From assembly GCF_018691265.1 (NCBI RefSeq), contig NW_024881282.1, forward strand, positions 56,402,227 through 56,466,226: a DNA stretch of 64,000 bases, written 5' to 3'. Source of the stretch: Tyto alba. Lineage: Eukaryota > Chordata > Aves > Strigiformes > Tytonidae. Shown here in pieces: positions 51,301 to 61,600 of the stretch. How positions within the stretch are numbered: the first letter of the stretch is position 1; each line of letters starts with the position of its first letter. The translations under genes and the position numbers were made by a program. The notes beneath the pieces are model-generated. The model saw nothing but the letters and a program-made list of their open reading frames with translations, ran no database searches and was not told where the DNA came from.

Positions 51301-54300
51301 CAAGTCTAAATTAACACTCGATAAAAATTAATATAAAACTGATTCAATCGAGGCAGCAATGTTGTAATTCTCTTTACTTTCCATTCTCCATCGCTTGCAC
51401 TGCTGATGGGTAATGAGATTTGCTTTTCATGATCCTCCAGGTTGATGACCAAGAAGAACACTGTAGGCTGCGATTTACCAAACTGGGAGGCAGGATTAGG
51501 TTGTTATGTAAGCAAGACAGCAAAATCAATCATGAATGAAATTTAGACTCATTCCGTTGTTGTGTCGAATCCTGCCCTCTCCCCTGCAGCTTGAGGAGAA
51601 AAATTGCAGAGCTCTGTACAAGGATTTGAGAGGTACTGTCCCTCCCACCTCTTTCCAGCTTGGCTGTTCACACTGCCAGATGCTGTCAGCATCTTTTGTT
51701 TCAGTTATCCAGCACGTTCAACAATGCTACATGCAGCAATGTGTGCCCATGTATTTCTCTCATGCAAGTAAGAAAGAGAAGTAGCATAACAAAGACCTGC
51801 AGCCCCAGCCGATTAAGTCTGCTTCGGGTTCAGTGATCCATAAATCTGGACTTGGGCAAGGTGATGGTTTACCCACCAAGCACATGGTGACCACAGGGAC
51901 AAGCGCAGCCAGCCCTAAGCTCTCCAGGGGTGACCACGGGGGTGGCACGTGGTGGGAAATAGTAGTGGGGTTTGCAGCTTTGCAGAGACACCTTCTTCAG
52001 AGATGTTGGGTCTCTGTGGTGCTCCCGTTGTTTGCCTTAAGAAAGCTAGGAAAGGTATTGCCTGGATTTGCCGCCACTTCGTGAGGGGTTACAGCGCGGT
52101 CCTCTCGCTGAGAGGACGAGGAGGGCTGCCTGCCTGCATCCCCACCACAGCTGCTGGCCATCCCGCCCTTCCCCGAGCCTCGTGTAGGTCAAAAGCATCT
52201 GTGGCGGTGAAAGCCACCCACCAGGGACCCAGCTGGTATCATCCCCACTGCTGCATGTAAGCTTTCTGCCTGCTTTCCTTATTTAAAGAGTGAGAAACAA
52301 GTTTTGTTTTTCATTGTTTTTCTTTCCAAGCTTGACAACCAGACTGTTCACAGTAACAGATTTAGGTACAGATTACTGTGTTTCCATTATCAGGACTAAT
52401 GTCTGACTCCACAAAGTTATTTAGGTTCCTAATAATAAACACAAGCACCACGCTTGCCCTAGGTTTCCAAACTGAAATGTTTTGGAAGATCTGAGTCCTA
52501 AGTGGCCATATCAGTAAAACCATGAAACTAATTATACACGGAGGGCTATCAAATTCATAGGCTGATCAGTTAAAACATAGAGATTGCTTTTTGTTAATTG
52601 CTTTCATTAATAATTGTTTTGCTGCTATTGATGATAATAGTTCAAACTCTTTTTCTCCTGATGGGATCCCCTTAAATGTTCCAATGCAATGCTTGATACA
52701 AATATAGTGCACCAGTTCTGCGCTTCTGCAAAAGTTCCAGACAGTAGAACTGACATAAACTAGTTTACTGTGATAAAATGAGCAAGCAGAATAGCTAAAA
52801 ATACTGGATTTTTTAAAGTGTTATTCCTTCATACAGTCTACAATATTTTTGGTTTAGCAATCCTACCTTTAAAGGTATAGACCCATTTTTAAATATACAG
52901 GACCAGATAGTACACTAATGCAAATAGTAATTTCACTGATTTCATCAAAGCAGCTTTAATTTTTGTTAAGTGATAAACAGATCCAATAGTATCTGTCCTC
53001 TATTTTTAACTTCACTCCAGAACTCCACATTGTCCCTGTTATAGTAAAATGACACCTTCCACAAAAACAAGAAATTCATTGACTTCATATTCTAAACAAG
53101 CCATTGTTAAAAGAAATGGAAGTCTCTTAACTCTTAACAATAGTGAGTCAGATGGATCTGACCTCTGTGGGTGGGACTTTAATTACACCCGCTATGTTTA
53201 AGAAAGTACAGTATTGTAATAATATTATTCATTGCATACCAAGAGTTCCATCAAAGGCTTGACAATCCCAGGAAACGATGCACATCCTCACTTACAGTAC
53301 TGCTCAAATGTTACATATGTCCGGTCATATAAAGCCTGATCCTGTGAAGTTTTGACATCGCCGCTTAATAGGAACTAGCAACATCTCCGGCCATCCCTTT
53401 CCCTAAGGGACAGACATTGTGCTCAATCACAGCTTGCCATCTTTAGCCCGCTCCAAAAAAGGATAACTGGGATAAAACTACAGCAAAAACAAGTGGCATT
53501 GCTGCTGAACAATGAAGTGTTTGTCAGGGGTGGGGAGGAAGGGGGAATAAGTGGATATCTGGTGGGGAAAGCCATGGACAGGTAATTTATAGCCTGCAGA
53601 GGACAGAAGGACTGCTGGAGGGAGGGAGATCGCAATATGACATAAGAGTGGTATCTCTGCAGAGCCTGCGGTCTCTCCTGAGCAGCTCAGTTATGAGTTC
53701 TCAAACACCAAACCGTCCTCTCAAAGGGTGACATGCTTCCATCTACCACTTTGGGGTCCAGCACAGAGTGAGGGGTGGCTTGCCAGGCTCTCCTGCCTGG
53801 CTGGTGGAAAGACCCATCAGGAGTGATAAATCCCAGCATCTACTTCAAGTGATGTGGCTAATCGATACTTGCTTGGTAATTAATTTTTAACTGATTTCAT
53901 CACAGTGAATAGAAAAGTTGTCTGAAAGGAGTTACTGCAGCAATCCTAATCCTTTTTTTTTTTTTTTTTCTGGAAATACAGGATGCTGCCACTCAGTTAT
54001 ACTTCATTCACAGCTAAAAGTGCTGACAGAAATAATCACAGCCTTATTCTGGGTCACAAGATGTGTTTTAGATCCTGATGAAATACCTTTTTTCAGGTGA
54101 TAACTAGCCACTATGTTCAAGCATCTAGAAAATAAAACTTTTCCCCTAATCTGATGTTTTCATTGCAGCAGTTGCATCTACAGCTGGGGTCCTGTGCCTA
54201 CTGGCATTCAATCCTGCTATTTAGCTTTGCTGAACAGCTTGCTAAATCTTTTTCCTGTTGAGAACTGTTTTTTGTGTGTGTTTGCTCTTTATTCGAAGGC

Positions 54301-55794
54301 CTACTGATCACTCATGTCTGGAAGATACCAAGCAGGAAGCCTGCCAGCAGTTTGTGAGGCAGCATCTCTTCTCCCAAAGCCAGGAGGAGCATCTCTCAGG
54401 AGGTTTTGACCTTCCTCCTCTCAAACCTAGCTCCACCATGTGGCTAGCTGAGCTACTGTGCATATTCTGCAACTCCAGTCATATATAATAGCTGCTTGGT
54501 GGCTGCTTTGCAGGAGCTGCGCCAGGAAGGTTGTCTGAAGGGGCTTTCCAACTGCTCATCCTGATTCTCATTTGGAGAAGAGGCCCTATCCAAAGAGGAT
54601 TTTGCATCATTTCCCACAATTATCTAAGTAATTAAAGCTCAAGAAAATATGGGCACTTGTAGCTAGCATGTACTGGTTTTGTTTCCATTTAAAATTTTAA
54701 TGAATTATCAGCCAGTCCAGAGTCAACTGAAAATCCACGTTTTCCCTCTAAAGATTAGAAATCTGCTTTACTAAAACTAGTGTAGAAATCCCCACAAACT
54801 ATTGCCCCAGGGAGTGTCCCCAGGAGCTGTGGGGGGCCCATGTACAAGCTGGCTGCCAGGAGTTGTCCCCCTGCCACAGGCCAGCCCTAGGGCCCAGCTC
54901 GCTCCCGGGCCACCGCAGGGACAGCCTCTCCAGGGAGCAAGCTGCACGGCTTCGAGAAGCAGCATGGGAGGGCTGTCCGCCTCTCCCACCACGAAAAAGG
55001 GAGCATCAAGACGCCAGCAACTGCCATCTGATAAATTCATCTCACCCTTCAAATGGTTCCCTACCCATTCCTGAAGTCCTCTTGGAAAGGTGGTTGGCAA
55101 GCTGGGGGAGAAGAATAGTTGCTCTCATGGGCAGCAGTGCTCTCCAGGACACCACACCACCAGGCTCCCACGTAAGCTGGTACGTCGATGCTGTGATAGG
55201 GAGAATGGCATCACGGAAACGCTGCTTTTTCAAGGCTAGAAAATGTTCAACCTATCCAATTTACTGTGGAGGAGTCGGCTGAACACAGAGCATCCACCAC
55301 ATCTCTGCTGGAAAGGTGCAGTCTCAGTGCTGGATCTCATTTTTGTTAAAAAGGTACAAAATTTTTTTTGGAGTCTCTTTAGCACTTCTATTATAGACTT
55401 TAAAGCAGTTGGAAGAGATTGGTAGGCAAAAATAAACACCCTTCTACTATGTGCTTAAAATGTTCCTTTTGAACAGTGTACCCCAATACTTGAAACGTAA
55501 GGTTTGTCTCACATTAGGTATGAACTCAGCCACACTTTTAATGTTGAATTGAGTAGGTCACTACTGACTCCCTGTAATAGCTTAGTGCTATTAATAGCTA
55601 CAAAATATATAATGTGCTCCCTCAGCAGAAACGTGGCTTTCTGTTTTATTAAAACTTTATAATATTTCCTTCTCACTAACCTGGGAAGTTGGCATTTATA
55701 TGATATACATAGCTCTCTAGCCTACCAATTCAGAAATTTATAAAGCAGCTCATCTAATTTGATCATCTTTTCTTTTTTCCCATACTTGCTCAAA
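42376..55794. other. Intergenic region without recognised genes
   Basis: 13.4 kb downstream of SLC38A1. Open frames are short and unrelated to known families. GC-richer patches occur at about 44080-44500, 48960-49100, 51900-52200 and 54790-55010; AT-rich sequence dominates at 48740-48850 and 52260-53260. A-rich runs lie at 44741-44764 and T runs at 53949-53969. In mammals the next gene on this side is SCAF11, but nothing of it is visible. Confidence 0.75.
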
Positions 55795-56602
55795 AGCAGC
55801 TTGGCAGAAAAGGCCCTGGAGGACCTGGTGGACACTCAGTTGAACATGAGCCAGCAAAGTGCCCTTGCCACAAAGAAGGCAAATGGTATCCTGGACTGCA
55901 TTAGGCAAAGTATTGCCAGCAGGTTGAGGGAGGTGATCCTTCACCTCTCCTCAGCACTGGGGAGGCCACACATGGAGTGATGGGTCCAGTTCTGGGCTCC
56001 TCAGTATGAGAGAGATATAGAGCTACTGGAAAGAGTCCAGCAAAGAGCCACATGGATGATGAAGGGACTGGAGCACCTGACATTTGAGGAAAGGCTAAGA
56101 GAGCTGGGACTGTTCATCCTGGAGAAGAGTAGGCTCAGGAAGATCTCATCAGCATGTACGAATATTTGAAGGCAGGGTGCAAATGGGACACAGCCAGGCT
56201 CTTTTCAGTGGTGCCCAGAGACAGGACAAGAAGCAATGGGCACCAACTGAAACGTAGGAGGTTCCCTCTGAGTATCAGGAAGCACTTCTTCACTGTGACA
56301 GGAGACCAAGAACTGGCACAGGTTGCCCAGGGAGACTGTGGACTCCATCCCTGGAAATATTCACAAGCCATCTAGACATGGTCTTGGGCAACCGGCTCTA
56401 AGTGGCCCTGCCAAAGTTTAATGATCCCTTGTGTTGGTTGCATGGGTCTTCTTCAGAGAAGGCAAAAACCAGAAATGTAGTTCAGTGTCACACAAGTGGA
56501 AAGAGGAGTTGCTCTGAGGTAGCGGCTCTCAGGAGCCAAGGTGGAGTTGGACCAGATGACCTTCAGAGGTCACTCCCAACCTCAACCATTCTGTGATTCT
56601 CT
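55795..56602 (+). mobile_element. CR1 LINE, 5'-truncated 3' portion, interrupted by an insertion
   Basis: Reads in the sense direction of CR1. The first part has decayed coding similarity to the end of the CR1 reverse transcriptase ORF (for example [18 protein letters not shown], then [19 protein letters not shown]). It is followed by the typical 3' region: GGGCTCCTCAGTATGAGAG, then TCTTTTCAGTGGTGCCCAGA and GACAGGACAAGAAGCAATGG, ending TTGGACCAGATGACC and CAACCATTCTGTGATTCT. The CR1 sequence breaks off after GTGGCCCTG (56410) and resumes at about 56544. The gap is filled by a foreign block of about 121-130 bases. Stops and indels show that it is inactive. Confidence 0.93.
56416..56536 (-). 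mobile_element. Unidentified repeat block, copy 1 (nested in CR1)
   Basis: About 121 bases that are not CR1 and that match 58336-58457 in the opposite orientation with about 11 differences (about 91% identity by eye). Read on the minus strand it runs from GGCTCCTGAGAGCC to ATTAAAC and so ends in an ATTAAA polyadenylation-like hexamer. The strand is assigned on that basis. GCCAA occurs at both edges (56410-56414 and 56535-56539) and may be a 5-base target duplication. The family is unknown to me. Confidence 0.75.
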
Positions 56603-58335
56603 GAATTGTCTGATAAACAAATGGATACACAACCATCCTGTACGGGTCACAAGGATATACCCTGTGTGAAAAGCACACACAGACCTGTGAAGGGCAATGG
56701 CTCACTAAGGAGCTGCTATAGGCAACAAGGGCACTTACCTGCAGTTACTCCAACCTGAACAGGTCTGCAGTAACAGCAAAGCATCGGGGGAAGAAGGTAC
56801 TACGTAAGACAGTGTTGGTTCCTTTGACAGCTAGCTAATTGGGCTTGATAGCTCAGATCCTTTCTGATTTCTGACATTACATGATAGTTGCAACCCACTC
56901 ACTCTTCTTATCTCCTGGCTCCATTGAAATGATGATGGCTTTTCCTTTCAGACACCGCTTCAAAATTCGTCTTTCACCTCTGTGTCCCAGGAGCCTTGCT
57001 TGGGTGACAGGTTCCTATGGTGGCAGTCCTGCTGTTCCCCCACAGAGAGCTGAGAGCAGCAGAAATAAAGACCCCACAGCACGCCGGGTGCCCCATGGCT
57101 CAGGGGCCCCAAGACTGCAGCAGAGGGAGCATCAGAAGGTACTCAGCTCACCGAATTCCTATTGGGAAGATTACTTCACTATTTTTAGTTATTATTTACA
57201 GGTGTGAAGGTGCTTATAGCTTTGGTTAGATTTTCTTTTAGCATTTTTAATTCAGAGGACTAAGAAACTTCAGGTAGAAAAAGCCTCACTGGAAAAAATC
57301 CTAGTTTAACTTCTGGAAATCATTTTTGAATGTAACCAGAGGAGAACAAAATAAACCAAAACAGCCTAGACAAACCCTGAGGCATGTGATGATGGACCTA
57401 GAAAATAATTACATTTGTGCTTAATTTTATATCCCATGAGTAATCTCAGCGATTCAACAAAACTCTTCCCAGTGCATAAAGCTAAGCACCTCCTCCAGTC
57501 CAGCCTGGACAGTGGCTGCAATAGCTTGAACACCGTAACATTAACAACTCCTCCACCTAGCTGCCTTTTTCCATAATGTCAACCCAAGCAGCTGCCAACA
57601 AGCAGAGGCTCGTTGAAGTGTTATTTTGGGGGAAGTGCCAGAAATTATTTATTTCAACAGACTTTTGAACATACTGTACTATTATTCTTAGAGTGTATTA
57701 AGTGGGGTGTACTTTCAGTAGAGTGGATGCTTAATTCTTGTTTTGGGTAAAAAGGTTGTTTATTATGCACTAAAAATATACCAGTGGTATTATATATGAT
57801 TAAGGGACATTCTTTTTAGTGGTGCCCTTATTAGCGAGTCTGCTATAAAAAATGTGTTTATTAGATAGCTAACAGCACTTCAGTTTGTATTGGACCATTA
57901 GCCAGCAACCTCATGGGCAACTCGCCTGCTGTTTCTGGGTGATCAGCTGGGGATTACTGCCTAGGGACTATAATAACATAGCCCAGTTTGGGTGCAGTAG
58001 ATCACTAATATCCAAATAATGTTATCAACATAAAGTATTTGATAATAATACAGAGCTAAATGACTGTTGGGAAAAGCTGATGATGGTGGTATTGGCATTG
58101 ATGTAATTCATGTGAGCTATACAGCAAATAATCTGAAGCCTGAAATGATTTTTTAAAAAGTTATGGCCAAGTTTTGTTCTTATTTAAGTCACTTGGAATA
58201 CTGCCTGTTGTGCTTAGGACTTGACATGTTCTGAATGCATTTAAAGAATGCATTTAGAGAAACATGCACAACTCTAAAACTAGTCAATAGAATTTAATAG
58301 AAGAAATAGTCTGAAAGTCCCCTGAGAAGGTGCCC
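56603..58335. other. Spacer between CR1 and repeat-block copy 2
   Basis: 1.7 kb with no gene recognised. An AT-rich stretch at about 57640-58160 has many TAAT/ATTA cores. I see no other element. Confidence 0.7.
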
Positions 58336-58457
58336 AGCCCCTGAGACCTGCTGCCTCAGAGCAACTCGTCTTTCCACTTGTATGACACTGAACTACATTT
58401 CTATTTTTTGCCTTCTCTGAAGAAGACCCATGCAACCAACACAGGGGATCAATAAAC
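58336..58457 (+). mobile_element. Unidentified repeat block, copy 2
   Basis: Inverted partner of 56416-56536. Read on the plus strand it runs from AGCCCCTGAGACCTG through AAGAAGACCCATGCAACCAA to GGGGATCAATAAAC, ending in AATAAA at the place where copy 1 has ATTAAA. This suggests the 3' end of a retroposed transcript or part of an LTR. Similarity to copy 1 stops sharply on both sides. Confidence 0.75.
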
Positions 58458-58572
58458 TGACTTGGTAGACTCAGACTTATCAAAAAGATGAAATGAGCTA
58501 TCTTAAAACAGAGACAATAGAGTAAAATCATCTTCCCTTCTCACCGCCTCACCAACTCTACCAGCATGACTA

Positions 58573-58660
58573 TGGATCGTCCCCTGACCTCTTTGGGTGA
58601 ATGTGGATCATCTCCTGCTCTCTCTGGGTGAAGATGGATCATCTCCTGCCCTCTGGGTAT
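58573..58660. repeat. 31-base tandem repeat, about 2.8 units
   Basis: Units begin TGGATCGTCCCCTGACCTC (58573), TGGATCATCTCCTGCTCTC (58604) and TGGATCATCTCCTGCCCTC (58635), with an exact 31-base period. They lie about 115 bases beyond repeat-block copy 2 and could belong to the same element. Confidence 0.88.
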
Positions 58661-61600
58661 TTCTAGACAAGCTTGGCTTATGGGGAGCAATCAAAGATGG
58701 TACTGCTATCTCTAGTTATCTGCTTTTGCTGATGGTTATCTCATAACAGGCAGCAGAATCAATGTTTTAAACTGCATAGCATAGTAATGTAAAGAACCAT
58801 CAGTTTGGGATTTATGTGTTGATTTATTGTGTTTTGTTTTTTCCCGAAATGGAAACCTTCAGGAGAGGGACAGCTTAGACAGGATGGGTAGGTAATGTGT
58901 CTTGGTGTGAACAGACAGACCACTCTTTTGCATCATGTTCTCTAATTTCTCTTGGATCACGACTAGAAGGAATGGTAGGGTGGATTTCAGAGATTCTGGT
59001 TCATCCTCCAGGTACTGCCATTGCTAAATTACAGAGTTACGGATACAGAATTCCTCAACAGGGGGAACTGCAACTGCAGGAAATGTTGAGAAGTCTGGTG
59101 TATTCAAAACCTCAAGGAAGGGCAAATGACAGTGCAAGACTCAAAATGTGGGACAATTGAGCAAGAAAAAAGATTTCGAGCCAGGGTTTGTTTTTTTTTT
59201 TTTTTTGTTTGTTTGTTTGGTTGGTTTTTTGTTTTTTGTTTTTTGTTTTTTTTTTTTTTCCTGAGCATATTTGAACTGTATTGGTTAATCAACACTTTGG
59301 AAAAAGTAACCCTGTGCTAAAAATTCAGTGTTTTAAATTAAATATATGGGGCTCTTCTACAGTAGAATCAGCAAAGGCCAACGAGTATTCCTAATCTTTC
59401 AAGGTTAAATAAGGAAGATCAGACAAATCGATCTGCCCTTATTTGTCATGTAAAAAATCAACTAATGGACCTTTTGCATCTGTTTAAAAAACAAAATCTC
59501 TTAGATATTCATGTAAGTACAAAATTATTGATTCAGGTGAAGCAAAGCTATTCAAATGCAGTGTTATAGTATTCCCCAGTATGGTTCAGACTGCATAAGC
59601 TCCTGATAGAGATGTTTTCACCTCTTAGGGTAAACAAAAAGAAGTAAAAAAGATAGGGAAAGAACACTGTTTTATAAGTTTATTGAAGTAAGAGAGTGCT
59701 GATATGCAATAGAAGAAGCATTTCCATCTGTGGAGTCCAGCTGTATGGTACAAATTAGTCAACATGCAAATAACAAAATACCAATCAATGGTCCTATGTG
59801 ACAGGCCTCAGGAAGGTTTCATTTTGCAGGGTTCCTTCAGTTCCTCAGTAACACCTATGTATGCCTAATCTATTATCTGTTTGTAATAAAGACATGAGAG
59901 AAAAAAGGCAAATTTATGAATCTGTAGTTAACAGTTGCTTTAGCTGAAATATTGTAAAATAACCATACAGGTGCAGTTTACCCATCCCCTCATTAATCAA
60001 GAACATTAATGGGTTTATTCCTATGTCAAAAGGAAAGAGAAGATGAGACCTTACACGAAGTATATTAAAAATCAGTCATTTAAAAATTCAGCATGTAATT
60101 TTAAATGTTCTTCTTCCTACTGCCACATGGGAAAAGTATACTTTACTTTGTATGCTTTCTATAGCAAGAGGACTACAGTAAAGTTTCCCAAATAGACAGC
60201 TGAATCTATAGAAGACACAGGCCTTTCAGGGTTGGCTGAGAAGGAGGCAGCAAAACCTGAGTTTTGCCAAGCTGCCCATTTAGGTAACGTTAAATGATAA
60301 AGATAAGGGCACTGATCTATCTTAAAAACACTGATCAGCCATTATTTAAGTAAATAATATTCAGATTAATGCAAAAAATCAAGAAATGAGAAACACAAAA
60401 CATAAATTAGTACTTTTACAGAGTATGAAAAAGCAGAAATTGAAAATGCATTTTTTGCCATTCCTCAGTCTTTTGAGACTGCAAGGTTTTTGAAGGAGTG
60501 ACCTATGCAGCTGCAATCATGTTGCACATCCTTGGGCAACACCTGAAAGTAATCACAACCACAGTTACAGCCTGAAACATGCAATCCCCCGCTGTAGCTC
60601 ATAGGGCCACCAGCTCCTAGTACACAGCCTCCCTCCACAACGTACAGCTCGCATGTGTGTTGCATGCCAGGTTTGTCCCAGGCATTCATGAAGCTCATGT
60701 GTGTGGTTGATTTGAGCTTAACTTGGCTTTTACCTAGCTGTTTCCCATAGTTCTTCTAAGATGAAGGGTGGTAGTTACACCCAACACTTTCAGTACTATT
60801 TATCACAACCTGTTACAGCAAGTTTGAGTGACACCAGCAAGCCTGCTCAGGGTGGTGAAGAGGACCGTTGCATAATGTGGTTCAGCTTAAGCCCACTGTG
60901 ATAAACTGGTCAGACAGGTCACCATCCCACAAATTGGAATGCACAATTTGGAACAAGAAAAGAATGGGGGCTATTTTTGCTGAGGTGTGCACCGTTGGGT
61001 TTTTGACAGAAATTGCAAGGTGTGCATGTATGATAGGCTGGTGTTAAAAGCTCCAAGCATTTTTCATCTCAGACTGTGAATAAATGTGGTTGGCCACAGC
61101 TCACTACTAGAATATTTTCAAGATGCTCATGGGAACTCTTGGAATAATTAAAGAATGGTGTCTCCATGACAGGGTAACACCCACCACGTTTCTTGCTGAG
61201 GAAACAATATGGTTATATATTATGAATTATGGCTAATTCTCTCACATCCTGTTTCCTCATCGACCTAAACACAGGAAGCCTTTTCTTCTCCATGATATTC
61301 AATCTTGCTGTTAATAACATCTTTCATTTCTACAGTGGGACATATTCCAGTGGATTCCTGTCTATCTCCACAAAGCACAGTCAAAGTGTGACCACAACAT
61401 AGCATGGCAAGAAGAAAATTCCAGTCAAGACCACTACAGAATTCCTATAAAAGAATTAACATAAAAGGGTTGCTGCTATCCACAAAGAACTAAGCAAGTC
61501 CGATTTCCTAGGGTTTTGTAAAAGATCTTCAGCTTCAGAGCTGAAATATACTTTAATTGAACAGGAAACTCTCAGGAACTGACGCATGGTTCTTGGATAT

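Noticed and set aside
54777..55282. Overlapping open frames of 90 to 139 codons upstream of the CR1.
   Set aside because: Gly/Pro/Ser-rich translation on both strands of a GC-richer patch, with no splice context or similarity that I know.
56402..56596. Both copies of the 121-base block can be read as a similar open peptide (DPLCWLHGSSSEKAK and onward).
   Set aside because: In copy 1 the frame runs into CR1. Among the differences, at least five change the residue and only about three do not, so there is no sign of protein selection. The polyadenylation-like hexamers point to the other strand as the transcribed one.
60465..60698. Minus-strand open frame of 77 codons with seven cysteines.
   Set aside because: No signal peptide, no recognisable family and no splice partner. 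A single short open frame in intergenic DNA is expected by chance.
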